NCBI RefSeq assembly: GCF_004345605.1
Contig: NZ_SLVY01000003.1
Span: 391,514-455,513, forward strand
Origin: Rhodococcus sp. SMB37
GTDB lineage: Bacteria > Actinomycetota > Actinomycetes > Mycobacteriales > Mycobacteriaceae
Direction of reading: 5' to 3'
DNA length: 64,000 bases
Under the pieces are notes generated by a model. It was given only the letters and a program-made list of their open reading frames with translations. It was not told the DNA's origin and searched no databases. The translations under genes and the position numbers were made by a program. Numbering within the stretch: the first letter of the stretch is position 1; each line of letters opens with the position of its first letter. Positions 7,822 through 16,711 of this stretch are shown in pieces.

Positions 7822-10161
7822 ATGACGACGACGAACCGAAGCCGCCTCGCGGCAATCGCTGCTATCGCAGCACTGATGACAGCCGCATGCTCGACGAATG
7901 ACGGAGGCGGATCGGACGAACCCGCCCAGGACACTCCGCGGGCCACGTCGTCGATCGACTGGAATGTTCCGGATTCGGAACGCTACCACCGGCAGGCCAC
8001 CTACTCGGTGTTCGAGAACCGGCCCGCCGACGAGCCTCTCGAGACCGAGACAGTCGCCGAGATCTCCACCGTCACCCCCGATGGCAACACGGTCATCTAC
8101 ACCGATGCGACGGCCGAACGCATCGGATTCGTCGACGTGCGCGACCCGACGAGCCCGGTCGGGCTGGGAACTTTGTCGCTGGTCGAACTCGGCAACGCCG
8201 ACGACCAGCCGACCTCGGTGGTGGCATTCGGGGAGTTCGTTCTCGTCGTCGTCGATACCAGCGGCGGCGACTTCGTGAACCCGTCGGGACGCGTCGATGT
8301 GGTGCGGGTCAGCGACCGCACCCGCGTCCACAGCATCGACCTCGGTGGTCAGCCCGACTCGATCGCCGTCAGTCCCGACAGCACATTCGCAGCGGTCGCG
8401 ATGGAGAATCAGCGCGACGAGGAATTCACACCGGACGGCGGCGAGGAAGGCGACCTCCCGCAGGCGCCGACGGGCTTCCTGCAGCTCATCGACATGGCCG
8501 GCGAACCGACCTCCTGGACGACACGCAAGGTCGACTTCGACGTCGAGCAGGCCCGCGACGCCGGCCTCGACACCCCCGAAGACCTAGAGCCCGAATACGT
8601 CAGCATCAATTCCCGCGGCCAGGTTGCGCTCTCGCTGCAGGAGAACAACGGCATCGCGATCATCGACGGACCCACCGGCGAGGTGACGTCGATCTTCAGT
8701 GCCGGAACCGTCTCCGTCGACGGGATCGACACCGCAGAGGACGGCGCGCTCGACCAGACCGGATCCATCGCCGACACACCCCGCGAACCCGACGCCATCG
8801 GTTGGATCGGTGACGACCACCTCGCCACCGCCAACGAGGGCGACTGGAAGGGCGGCACCCGCGGCTGGACCGTCTTCGACGCCGCGAGTGGCGACGTCGT
8901 GTGGGACGCCGGTAACACCTTCTCCCAGCTTGCGGTGCGCACCGGTCTGCACATCGAAGGCCGAGCCGAAGCGAAGGGTCCTGAGCCCGAAGGACTCGCC
9001 ATCACCGATATCGGAGGCCGGCCGACGGCGCTCGTGGCATCGGAACGCAGCAACTTCGTCGCGGTGTACGACGTCAGCGATCCCGCGGAACCCGAGTTCG
9101 TGCAGATTCTCCCGACCACACCGGGCCCCGAAGGGATCCTGCCGATTCCGCAGCGCGACCTGCTCGTCATCGCATCGGAAACGGACGATGCCGAGGCTCG
9201 GGTACGTGCGTCGATCAACGTCTACGGATATGGCGACGCGTTCACGCAGAACGCGGGAACCCCGGCGTTCCCGTCGATCGTCTCCGGAGACATCGACGGT
9301 GTTCCCATCGGCTGGGGCGCACTCGGCGCACTGACCGCCGACCCGCTCGACGACAACCGGCTGTTCACCGCCACCGATATTGCATACGGCCCGGCGCGGG
9401 TGCTGAGTGTGGATGTGTCGCAGACGCCTGCGCTGATCGAGAGCGAACTGGTGATCACCGAAGACGGTGCGCCCGTCACGCTCGATGTCGAAGGCCTGTC
9501 TGCGCGTCCTGCTGGTGGGTTCGTGCTCGCCGTCGAGGGTGAGGAGGGCCCTGGAAACGAGCTGGTCGTGGTGGCCGCAGACGGAAGCATCGAGGAGCGG
9601 GTCGCGCTGCCCGACGACATCGCTGCCGGCCTCGGTGGTCAGGGCCTCGAAGGTGTGGCCGTCGACGGAGACGTTGTCTGGGTGGTGCTGCAACGCGAAA
9701 TCGACAGTGACGACGAGGGAGTCGCACGCATCGGCCGCTACACACCGGAGAGCGGCGAATGGGAGTGGTTCGGCTACCAACTGGATAGCACCGACGCCGA
9801 GGGTGACTGGATCGGCCTGTCCGAGATCGCCGTCCACGACGGCGCACTGCTGATCCTCGAGCGCGACAAGCTCAATGGCCCTGATGCTCGCGTGAAGGCG
9901 CTCTATCGAGTCGAGATCCCCACCGACGCCGGAGTCGCCACAGCCAACGAGACTCCGCAGGTGCTGCCGAAGACCCTCGCACGCGACCTGCTACCGGACC
10001 TGCAGGCGACCCGCGGCTACGTGCAGGAGAAGGTCGAAGGTGCGGCGGTCGCCGGCAACGGCAATCTGTACGTCGTGACCGACAACGACGGGCTCGACGA
10101 CGCCAACGGAGAAACGGTCTTCCTCGATCTCGGGCCGGCGGGAGCTGCCCTCGGAGGCTGA
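7822..10161 (+). CDS. Exported lipoprotein with esterase-like/phytase-like beta-propeller
   Basis: A 779-residue protein. I start it at ATG 7822, preceded by AAGAGGAC as ribosome binding site, because this gives a clean lipoprotein signal: MTTTNRSR, a hydrophobic core, then LMTAAC with Cys23 as the lipidation site. The mature part has repeated beta-propeller blades and a C-terminal region like the 'esterase-like activity of phytase' family (LEVEGLSARPAGGF-type, GGQGLEGVAVDGDVVWVV, and RVKALYRVEIP). Acidic residues are abundant. It probably sits on the outer face of the membrane and hydrolyses a phosphate or other ester. The substrate cannot be read from the sequence. It is monocistronic, with a hairpin just after the stop. 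Confidence 0.85.
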   Translation: MTTTNRSRLAAIAAIAALMTAACSTNDGGGSDEPAQDTPRATSSIDWNVPDSERYHRQATYSVFENRPADEPLETETVAEISTVTPDGNTVIYTDATAERIGFVDVRDPTSPVGLGTLSLVELGNADDQPTSVVAFGEFVLVVVDTSGGDFVNPSGRVDVVRVSDRTRVHSIDLGGQPDSIAVSPDSTFAAVAMENQRDEEFTPDGGEEGDLPQAPTGFLQLIDMAGEPTSWTTRKVDFDVEQARDAGLDTPEDLEPEYVSINSRGQVALSLQENNGIAIIDGPTGEVTSIFSAGTVSVDGIDTAEDGALDQTGSIADTPREPDAIGWIGDDHLATANEGDWKGGTRGWTVFDAASGDVVWDAGNTFSQLAVRTGLHIEGRAEAKGPEPEGLAITDIGGRPTALVASERSNFVAVYDVSDPAEPEFVQILPTTPGPEGILPIPQRDLLVIASETDDAEARVRASINVYGYGDAFTQNAGTPAFPSIVSGDIDGVPIGWGALGALTADPLDDNRLFTATDIAYGPARVLSVDVSQTPALIESELVITEDGAPVTLDVEGLSARPAGGFVLAVEGEEGPGNELVVVAADGSIEERVALPDDIAAGLGGQGLEGVAVDGDVVWVVLQREIDSDDEGVARIGRYTPESGEWEWFGYQLDSTDAEGDWIGLSEIAVHDGALLILERDKLNGPDARVKALYRVEIPTDAGVATANETPQVLPKTLARDLLPDLQATRGYVQEKVEGAAVAGNGNLYVVTDNDGLDDANGETVFLDLGPAGAALGG

Positions 10162-10171
10162 CTCAGACGCC

Positions 10172-10218
10172 GAAATGCTGATTGGTGTCCGATATTTCGG
10201 TACATCAACCAGCATTTC
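10172..10218. terminator. Bidirectional hairpin terminator, family A repeat copy 2
   Basis: Left arm GAAATGCTGATTGGTGT (10172-10188) pairs with right arm ACATCAACCAGCATTTC (10202-10218) apart from two G-T type pairs. The centre CCGATATTTCGG folds as a further 4-bp stem. It lies between the convergent stops at 10161 and 10230, where a two-way terminator is expected. A degenerate relative is at 7453-7503. Confidence 0.75.
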
Positions 10219-10229
10219 CGGCACCGATG

Positions 10230-11213
10230 TCAGGCGCTCTCGAAGCCCGGCAGGCGCGACGGGGTCTCGACCACCGAGTACTCCGATGCGTCCCCCTGCA
10301 CCACACGACTCCCGGTGCCGTCGACCCCGACCGGCAGATCGCCCGCGAGCGTGATCCGGTGCAGGCGACGGGTGTGGTCGCCGAAGTCGGCGATTCCGTA
10401 GTGCTGGGTGGCGCGGTTGTCCCACACAGCGACATCACCCGGCGACCAGGCCCAGCGGAAGGTGTTCTCGAGCTTCGTGACTCGCGCCTGCAAGAGCTGC
10501 AGGAGCGCGGTCGTCTCGGACGACTTCAACCCCACGAATTCCTTGACGAAGTGCCCGAGGAGCAAGGTGCGCTCCCCCGTCTGCGGATGAACGCGGACGA
10601 CGGGATGGATTGTTTCGTAGGTGTTGCGGCGGAACTCGTCCTGATATTGCTTGCGTTCGTCGGTGAGAGCGGGATCGGTGCTTCCGGCATCCAGCTTCTC
10701 CGCGTAGTCGTACAGGTTCGTGTGCAGTGCCCACAGGTTGTCGACCAACGACTTCAACGCATCCGGAAGCTGGTTGTAGGCCGCGGTCGTCGACGCCCAC
10801 GTGGTCGCACCCCCGTACGGCGGGAGGGTCACGGCTCGCAGGATCGACGCCTTCGGGATGCGATCGACGAAGCTGACGTCGGTATGCCAGCTGTTCGCGG
10901 CGCCCTCGATCGGAAGCAGGCGCTTCCCCTTCGAATGCACCGTCGGGTGCGACTGCGTCTGCTGACCGAGAAGACCCGCGAACGCCCACTGGCCCTCATC
11001 GTCGAGATGCTCCTGCCCCTGGAAGACGATCGCCTTGTTCACGGCAAGCGCGTAACGGATGGCTTCGACGGTCTCGGACGACAGATTGCCGGACAGCTTC
11101 ACCCCATCGATCCGGGCGCCGATGTTCTCTCCGAGCTTGGTGACCACGATTCCTCCGGCGCGGTAGATCTCCTCCGCAGTTGCTACCGGGCGCTCGAGTT
11201 CGCTGAGGGTCAT
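10230..11213 (-). CDS. TauD/TfdA-family 2-oxoglutarate-dependent dioxygenase
   Basis: A 327-residue cytoplasmic enzyme. [21 protein letters not shown] supplies the HxD iron ligands, [11 protein letters not shown] follows as usual in this family, and [32 protein letters not shown] carries the second His and the 2-oxoglutarate-binding Arg. The resemblance is to the alkylsulfatase AtsK/taurine dioxygenase branch, which releases sulfite or sulfate from organosulfur compounds for sulfur supply. No sulfonate transporter lies next to it, so the substrate is open. An AGGAGCC ribosome binding site precedes the ATG. Divergent from the secreted protein gene at 11334. Confidence 0.92.
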   Translation of the reverse strand: MTLSELERPVATAEEIYRAGGIVVTKLGENIGARIDGVKLSGNLSSETVEAIRYALAVNKAIVFQGQEHLDDEGQWAFAGLLGQQTQSHPTVHSKGKRLLPIEGAANSWHTDVSFVDRIPKASILRAVTLPPYGGATTWASTTAAYNQLPDALKSLVDNLWALHTNLYDYAEKLDAGSTDPALTDERKQYQDEFRRNTYETIHPVVRVHPQTGERTLLLGHFVKEFVGLKSSETTALLQLLQARVTKLENTFRWAWSPGDVAVWDNRATQHYGIADFGDHTRRLHRITLAGDLPVGVDGTGSRVVQGDASEYSVVETPSRLPGFESA

Positions 11214-11333
11214 GTGAGGCTCCTGGGTCGTCGTTCAATGCCTCCACGCAGCTTTCCAACGCGACCGCGACGCGTCGACCGTTCGGCTCACTGGGATCCG
11301 AACCCACCGCCGACACCGGTAACATCAGTGCCC

Positions 11334-12173
11334 ATGCGAACCTCGGCGAGAGTTCTCCTCGCAACAGCCGCCATCGCCCTGGCCTCAGCGGGGACGGCGA
11401 CAGCCGCGCCCACTCCCATCGTCGACGGCAACGGCACCATCGTGGCACCGAACGCCGCACAGATCTCGTTCGCACACACGCCGTCCGGTACGCGCGCAGG
11501 TACTGCGAACGAGCACGAGTCGCGTGCCGGGGTCTCCATCGTCAAGCTGTACCTCGCCGAATATGTTGTTCGGCAAGGTGATCCGGCCGATCAAGCCGAC
11601 GCCGTCGAGATGATCCGGGCGCCGGACGATTCGATCGCCGACCGGCTGCATGCGAAATACCCGCAGGCGATCTCCACGACGGCCGCCGAGTTCGGTCTCG
11701 TCGACACCCACGTGCCCGGGTACTGGGGGTTCGGAACCACATCGACGCACGACATGGTGACCTACCTCGAAGCGAAGAAGCGCACCGACCCGGGATCCCC
11801 CGTACTGGGCGCGATGGCCTCCGCCCACGAGACCGCAGCCGACGGCTACCCGCAGAACTTCGGCACCGCGTTGCTCGCCGGGGTGATCGGCACCAAGTGG
11901 GGTTGGAGCGACGACCGCTCGTTCCACGCATCGGCGTCGTTCGGGCCCGATTTCTCCGTCGCCGCGTCGGTATACGGGTCGGCGAGCCAGTTGACGGATG
12001 ACGTCCTCGGCGCGTTCACCGAAGGTGCGCCTTCCCCCGCCGAACACGGATACCGGCTCGCAGACTGCCCGGCCGTCGCGTGGCTCGCAGACGACCCTGC
12101 TCTGAGTGCGCCCGCGCAAGCACTGCTCGACGCGGTTCCCCCACAGCAGACCGCAGCATTCTGCGGAGTGTGA
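11334..12173 (+). CDS. Secreted beta-lactamase-fold/serine hydrolase-like protein
   Basis: A 279-residue protein with a clear Sec signal peptide (MRTSARVLLATAAIALASAG, cleavage near ATAA-P at residues 25-26). The mature protein contains S68-I-V-K71, a possible SxxK catalytic tetrad, and later GTKWGWSDDRSFHASASFG, where class A beta-lactamases and penicillin-binding proteins carry the KTG box; the Thr is replaced by Trp. It may therefore be a penicillin-binding-protein relative that has lost or changed its activity. The start at 11334 is chosen because the longer open frame upstream runs antisense through the dioxygenase gene. Stand-alone gene. Confidence 0.75.
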   Translation: MRTSARVLLATAAIALASAGTATAAPTPIVDGNGTIVAPNAAQISFAHTPSGTRAGTANEHESRAGVSIVKLYLAEYVVRQGDPADQADAVEMIRAPDDSIADRLHAKYPQAISTTAAEFGLVDTHVPGYWGFGTTSTHDMVTYLEAKKRTDPGSPVLGAMASAHETAADGYPQNFGTALLAGVIGTKWGWSDDRSFHASASFGPDFSVAASVYGSASQLTDDVLGAFTEGAPSPAEHGYRLADCPAVAWLADDPALSAPAQALLDAVPPQQTAAFCGV

Positions 12174-12208
12174 CTCCTACTCCGCGACCCGTACGTACCG
12201 TGGAGAAC

Positions 12209-12628
12209 ATGAGCACCGCATGGCAGAACCCGGACTCCGTGTCCCTCATGCTCGACGACTGCGCGACATGGGCAGTGGTCGGCCTCTCGGGCGACCCCAA
12301 CCGAACCGCATACCGCATCGCGAAGCTGCTCCGCGAGCGTGGGAAGCGGGTGGTGCCCATCCACCCGAAAGCTCCGACGGTCTTCGGCGAGCAGGGCTTC
12401 GCGACCCTCGCCGACGTACCGTTCCCCATCGACGTCGTCGATGTGTTCCGCCGGTCCGACGCCGCCGGCGAGTTCGCCGATCAGGCCGTGAGGATCGGTG
12501 CGAAGGGCGTGTGGTTCCAGCTCGGCGTGATCGACGAGGACGCCTTCGCGCGGACGATCGACGCCGGGGTTGCGATGGTCATGGACACCTGCCCCGCCAT
12601 CGAGTGGGGGATGCAGCGCAAGAACTGA
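12209..12628 (+). CDS. CoA-binding domain protein (YccU-like)
   Basis: A 139-residue single-domain protein of the CoA_binding Rossmann family. AVVGLSGDPNRTAYRIAKLLRERG is the nucleotide-binding strand-loop-helix, followed by KRVVPIHPKA, DVVDVFRRSD and the conserved ending VMDTCPAIEW. These small proteins bind CoA or a related cofactor; their cellular role is not settled. The ATG at 12209 has GGAGAAC directly upstream. It begins 35 bp after the stop of the secreted protein gene, so the two may be co-transcribed. Confidence 0.93.
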   Translation: MSTAWQNPDSVSLMLDDCATWAVVGLSGDPNRTAYRIAKLLRERGKRVVPIHPKAPTVFGEQGFATLADVPFPIDVVDVFRRSDAAGEFADQAVRIGAKGVWFQLGVIDEDAFARTIDAGVAMVMDTCPAIEWGMQRKN

Positions 12629-12633
12629 GTCGC

Positions 12634-13389
12634 TTATCCGCTGTGCAACAGTCGCTTTCCGAGGGGATCACCCGACTGATCGTCGAGACGCCAGAAGGTC
12701 CAGCCATCATATTCGGCGTCGTCATCGCTGACGAACTTCGTGACCGCGTTCGCCGCGGTGGTGGGATGGCTGAATCGACGGCCTTCCATCGGTCCGCGGG
12801 TGATCTCGACGTTGCTGTTCTCCTGGTCGAAGCGCGCTTGGATCCGATATCCGCCGAAGTCCGCGACGATCGCCGTTCTGGGGTCGACGAATTCGGGTTC
12901 GGCCACAGGCTTGGTCGCCTTCGCCGGCCGAGTACGCGGCCGCAACACTTCCTTGCTATGACGGGAATCGCGAACTCGGTTGAGGTTGAGCAAATCCCAC
13001 CGGTCGTGCCCGTGCGCGATACTGCTCATCGGGATCGGATGACTGCCGGTGGGTACACGACCGGGACGTTCGGCGAGCCACAATTCGACGTCTGCCGCGA
13101 TGCCTGATTCCACCTCGTCGGATTCGACCATGTAGAACTCGGGATATTCCTTGCCCAGATCCACGAACACCCAGTACGACGACCCCGTCGGATCGCTGCC
13201 CGGTGTGCCGTCCTGCCGGCGCGCCATCCACTGATCTCTGGTGGTCGACCGCACCCGGACGACGCAACTGCGCCCGTCCACCCCCTTGACCCGCACAGAA
13301 CGAGAGCCCTTCAGCTGTGTAGCACTTCCGCCTCGCTGAACGACATCGGTGACAAACGCCCGGACGCCCCTGTCGGCTGACTCTTCCAT
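12634..13389 (-). CDS. hypothetical protein beside ParA module
   Basis: A 251-residue soluble protein without signal peptide or membrane segments. The first 90 residues look like a compact alpha/beta domain (VKGVDGRSCVVRVRSTTRDQW, then SSYWVFVDLGKEYPEFYMVESDEV), reminiscent of small nuclease-like or 'recombinase-associated' folds. A basic linker around residues 145-165 (RPRTRPAKATKP) leads to a second small domain (IVADFGGYRIQARFD...AANAVTKFVSDDDAEYDGW). I do not recognise a family. It lies 49 bp downstream of the ParA partner gene on the same strand and could belong to that transcript. Confidence 0.7.
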   Translation of the reverse strand: MEESADRGVRAFVTDVVQRGGSATQLKGSRSVRVKGVDGRSCVVRVRSTTRDQWMARRQDGTPGSDPTGSSYWVFVDLGKEYPEFYMVESDEVESGIAADVELWLAERPGRVPTGSHPIPMSSIAHGHDRWDLLNLNRVRDSRHSKEVLRPRTRPAKATKPVAEPEFVDPRTAIVADFGGYRIQARFDQENSNVEITRGPMEGRRFSHPTTAANAVTKFVSDDDAEYDGWTFWRLDDQSGDPLGKRLLHSG

Positions 13390-13438
13390 GGGCCAACCAT
13401 ACGGTTACATACCGGATGCCGGATAGTCCCCGTACCGG

Positions 13439-13963
13439 TTACCGAAAGGCATCGCCCTTGGTGGACAACGCCTTGACACGATCGACGATGCGTTCTTGCA
13501 GCTTGGACGGGGTGCGCCAGCGCATCGCGAGCTTGTCGTAGTCCATCGCGTGCTCTGCGATGATGTCCTTCAACCGGTCGACATCGAGCAAGGCGAGCTT
13601 GTCGCGAAGACCCGCTTCTCCCCCGTCACGGAACACTTCGAACGGGTCGAACGGGCCGGGTGCACGCTTGGCACGCCGAGCCGGGGCCTGCCGGGCTGGG
13701 GCCTGCCGGGTTGGGGCAGGAACCACATTTCCGGCCGCGGCTGCAGGCCCGAGCGCACCGGCGATCGCGTTGGCGAATCGTTTGTTGCGTGCGGCTTCGT
13801 CCGCAATCACCCGAACGAGCGCGACGAGCGACCCCGCTGCGTTCGGAGCAGTGCTGTTCAGGCGAAGCAGCGCGGCACTCGCCTCCCCGATCTGAACCCG
13901 CAACCGGGCGTCGGACACATCGCTGCCGGAACCAGAGTTGCTGTCGAGACCACCCGTGCTCAC
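13439..13963 (-). CDS. Small partner protein coupled to ParA
   Basis: A 174-residue protein whose GTG start (13963) overlaps the ParA stop by 4 bp. Three parts are visible. There is a helical N-terminal region (residues 15-70). A basic Ala/Pro linker follows, containing a short repeat (RQAPARQAPARRAKRAPGP). The C-terminal helical domain is LDVDRLKDIIAEHAMDYDKLA, then a KLQERIVDRV segment. The C-terminal part has the look of a small DNA-binding or adaptor domain, but it is not a ParB: there is no ParB nuclease fold and no helix-turn-helix that I can see. By position it should be the cargo or DNA adaptor for the ATPase. No known family recognised. Confidence 0.7.
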   Translation of the reverse strand: MSTGGLDSNSGSGSDVSDARLRVQIGEASAALLRLNSTAPNAAGSLVALVRVIADEAARNKRFANAIAGALGPAAAAGNVVPAPTRQAPARQAPARRAKRAPGPFDPFEVFRDGGEAGLRDKLALLDVDRLKDIIAEHAMDYDKLAMRWRTPSKLQERIVDRVKALSTKGDAFR

Positions 13964-14817
13964 AAGTACACCTGGGCATTCATCAGAATCGTCTCGGTGA
14001 GCATGCGCAGGGCATCGAACTGTCCTGCGCCACCGTATTTGCGTTTGAGAGTGCCGTACGGAACGAACTCTGCCGACGCTGCGATCTGGTTCGCTTCGGG
14101 AATCCACGCGGGAACGACGTTGGCGATCCTGTCGTCGCGTTGAAGTTGCTCGATAATCGTGCGATGCAGACTCGATGCGCTGCGGTACTTGGTGATCACC
14201 AGGCCGAGCTCACGGATCGTATGACCCGTGCGGTCGGAGAACTTCTCCACCCTTTGCTGCAACTGCGGAATCCCGTACGTGGACAGTATGTCCGGAATCG
14301 TGGGGACGATGTAGCCGTCCGCGACGCGGAGTCCGTTGAGGGTGAGCATCCCGAGATTCGGCGGGCAATCGACGAGGATGTAGTCGTAGTCGTCGCCGAT
14401 CCGGTCGAGCGCGGAGTGCAGGACCTCGATCGGCCGATGCGATTCGGGATCGGCGTATTGCTGAAAGCTCAGGCCTTCCTGGATTTCCATGAGATCCAGC
14501 GAAGACGCGAGAAGATCGACCCCGCGCACCGCTGTCACGGGTGAAACGTCGTGCTGCAATGCCTTCTCGATGTCGAATGCGTCGGCGTCCGGATCCACAG
14601 CACGATGGAAGAGCGTGGCAAGCGTACGGCCGAGCTCGTTGAGTTCCCGCCACCGCTCCTCTCCGATCATCATCGTCGTGAGATTGGTCTGCGGATCGAG
14701 ATCCACGAGCAGGACCCGCTGACCGAATTCAGCGGCCATGAACTCACCCAGAGCGGCCGTAGTCGTGGTCTTGCCGACGCCACCCTTGAGATTGATTGTC
14801 GCGATTACCCGCGCCAC
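13960..14817 (-). CDS. ParA/Soj-family ATPase
   Basis: A 285-residue ParA-type P-loop ATPase starting with GTG at 14817. The deviant Walker A motif KGGVGKTTT is at residues 11-19, VLLVDLDPQTNLT follows at about 35-47, and YDYILVDCPPNLGMLT is the Walker B region. It is a class Ib-like short form with no N-terminal DNA-binding domain. ParA proteins bind DNA non-specifically as ATP dimers and position plasmids, chromosome origins or protein clusters. The usual ParB gene and parS sites are absent; instead a small unknown protein is translationally coupled. It is therefore either an orphan or plasmid-derived partition system, or a protein-positioning system. Confidence 0.92.
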   Translation of the reverse strand: MARVIATINLKGGVGKTTTTAALGEFMAAEFGQRVLLVDLDPQTNLTTMMIGEERWRELNELGRTLATLFHRAVDPDADAFDIEKALQHDVSPVTAVRGVDLLASSLDLMEIQEGLSFQQYADPESHRPIEVLHSALDRIGDDYDYILVDCPPNLGMLTLNGLRVADGYIVPTIPDILSTYGIPQLQQRVEKFSDRTGHTIRELGLVITKYRSASSLHRTIIEQLQRDDRIANVVPAWIPEANQIAASAEFVPYGTLKRKYGGAGQFDALRMLTETILMNAQVYL

Positions 14818-14900
14818 CAGCGCACTCCTCCGGAAAAAATTGCTACACGTCGCTGCAGCAAACTACACCGGAATATGGACAAAGGCGACGCGGGACCAGC

Positions 14901-15368
14901 TCAGTGCCCCCGCGACTCCACTGCGACGCGCTCGTAGTCCGCGATTGCCTGGTCAGGACCCACCATCGACTCTGCGGTCGCGTATCCCGACAGCAACACT
15001 GCCGGCTTGTGGTCGATCACGGCAGTTACGACGTCATCACCCGAGGTGAACACGAGAATGCCTTTCGCCTCGTCGCCGGGAAGCCCTTCCCACACCGCAC
15101 CTTCGGTACCGAGCGACCGATTGATCTCGCTCATGAGGAGCGGCGCACTGAAGTAATACATCCGGTCCCACGAGTCGCTGTCGAGCCCACCTGCCTCTGT
15201 GATCTCACCGAGGCTCCGCTGCTGTCCCGACGTGAGAACCGAGTCGAACTCCGATTCCAATTTCGGATCATCGACCACGGTCACAGTGCCTCCGGAGCCG
15301 CAACCCACCAAAATCACCGCAGCCACACCACCGAGTGCGGCCAATTTCAATCCCCTGCGAAATGTCAC
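14901..15368 (-). CDS. Putative lipoprotein
   Basis: A 155-residue protein. I choose the second GTG (15368; VTFRRGLK), which has GAGGGG at a good distance; a GTG at 15386 would add six residues. The signal peptide is GLKLAALGGVAAVILVGCGSGG with lipobox LVGC, so it should be a membrane-anchored lipoprotein. The mature part (DSDSWDRMYYFSAPLLMSEINR, AVWEGLPGDEAKGILVFTSGDDVVTAVIDHKP) has no motif I recognise. It ends 83 bp upstream of the ParA gene on the same strand and may share its promoter or provide it. Confidence 0.75.
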   Translation of the reverse strand: MTFRRGLKLAALGGVAAVILVGCGSGGTVTVVDDPKLESEFDSVLTSGQQRSLGEITEAGGLDSDSWDRMYYFSAPLLMSEINRSLGTEGAVWEGLPGDEAKGILVFTSGDDVVTAVIDHKPAVLLSGYATAESMVGPDQAIADYERVAVESRGH

Positions 15369-15526
15369 TTCTGCCCCTCGCGTCACTTTTGTCCCCCCAC
15401 CCGAACGCGACGGACGCTAACACCGAACAAGAAGTTGATCAGTGGTGCAGCTCACTATTATCGAAGCCGAATCCGACCTATACGCAACACATAATTCGGC
15501 CTTGTGCCCATTCACAAATCCCGACG

Positions 15527-16711
15527 TCAGTCCTTTGCCGTCAGCTCCGCAATGTCGCCGAGAAGCGCGGATTGCAGCACGCCTATCGACTCCGCGGCAC
15601 CACCGAATTGATCGCCGACGAAATTGGTGTTGTCGGTCGAAAGCTCGCGCGCGCCGGATCGCCCGATGAGGTCGTCGATCCGCTCGTCGAGGCTCGCCGC
15701 ACGGTGCGCAACCTCCACCATGGCCATCCGCCCGTCGGCGTATCGGAGAAGCTCCCCGATACGAGCGAGCGCCGCGACCCGGTCCAGAAGCTGCTCCCAG
15801 ACCGGGTCCAGCGCCACGATCCGGGACTCGAGCCCCGCTCGGGCGCCCGGCGCGGTGCTGATCGCATCGTCCAGTTCGGCGAGGAGGCCTCGCAGCGCGA
15901 TCGCGTCGGTGGCGATCTGGACGAGTTCGTCGGTGAGGTTCAGTTGTGATCGCTGCACGGCGAGGTGTTCGGAATGCCATGCCGGCGACGACTCGATCCG
16001 GTCGAACAAGGTCCCCGCGAGAAACAGCAGGGTGTCGTAGCGATCGACGAAGCGATCGGCCTCGCCCGGGGCCTGCCGGGCGAGTACCTCGGCGGCGCGC
16101 CGTCCCGCGTCCGCCACGGGCGTGCGCTCGGACCACCGTCCCACTCGGTCGCTCGCGATACCCAGCAGCGTGTCGCGGGCGCGGTCCACCGCAGCAACCG
16201 GCATCGGAGCGGGTGTGCGCTGCAACGCCCGGAACAACGCCTCACGCTGCTCGAGTTCGAGGTGGATGCCGTCGCGGCGTTCGCGACGCACGGCACGCAC
16301 CCCCTGTGCGTAGTGCGCCGGGGAATGCACTATCGATTGCCGCGCCGACCGGATTCGCTTGTCGATCTCGCTCGCCCGATGCTCGAGCATCAGCCGGGAC
16401 ACACCGGGGCGCTGCGCCGCGGCACGAGCGGCAAACTTCTCCCGCTCGTCGGTCAGGCGCCGGAGCTCTCCGAACCCGCCCACATCCGGGATTCGCCGCG
16501 CGAGACCCCTGCGGGCAGCGAGGACCGCTCTGGCGGGTTCGTCGAGGTACCCGGATGCGATCGCGACAGCGGCGTCGTCGGACAACGGGTCGTGGCGGAC
16601 GTCGATGCAGCACTGTTCGCACCACCGTCGAACCTGGGCGGCGATGCGCTCGCGGCGTTCGAGTCGGGTCGCGAACTCCACGGGAACTCTCGACTGGTCG
16701 GGCTCGGTCAT
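15527..16711 (-). CDS. hypothetical helical protein
   Basis: A 394-residue, strongly helical, charged protein without signal or membrane segment. The N-terminal region has a Cys pair (WCEQCCID, residues about 30-37). Long Arg/Glu/Ala-rich helices follow, suggestive of coiled coil (residues 80-170, with RRIPDVGGFGELRRLTDER and REQREALFRAL-type stretches). The second half has several helical hairpins (NLTDELVQIATDAIALRGLLAELDDAI). The C-terminus is polar. I do not know the family. Gene order and strand match the ParA block, but a 140-bp gap separates it from the lipoprotein. Confidence 0.7.
   Translation of the reverse strand: MTEPDQSRVPVEFATRLERRERIAAQVRRWCEQCCIDVRHDPLSDDAAVAIASGYLDEPARAVLAARRGLARRIPDVGGFGELRRLTDEREKFAARAAAQRPGVSRLMLEHRASEIDKRIRSARQSIVHSPAHYAQGVRAVRRERRDGIHLELEQREALFRALQRTPAPMPVAAVDRARDTLLGIASDRVGRWSERTPVADAGRRAAEVLARQAPGEADRFVDRYDTLLFLAGTLFDRIESSPAWHSEHLAVQRSQLNLTDELVQIATDAIALRGLLAELDDAISTAPGARAGLESRIVALDPVWEQLLDRVAALARIGELLRYADGRMAMVEVAHRAASLDERIDDLIGRSGARELSTDNTNFVGDQFGGAAESIGVLQSALLGDIAELTAKD

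Noticed and set aside
10182..11333. Extension of the secreted protein upstream to 10182
   Set aside because: This part is antisense to the TauD-type dioxygenase; the start at 11334 gives a proper signal peptide.
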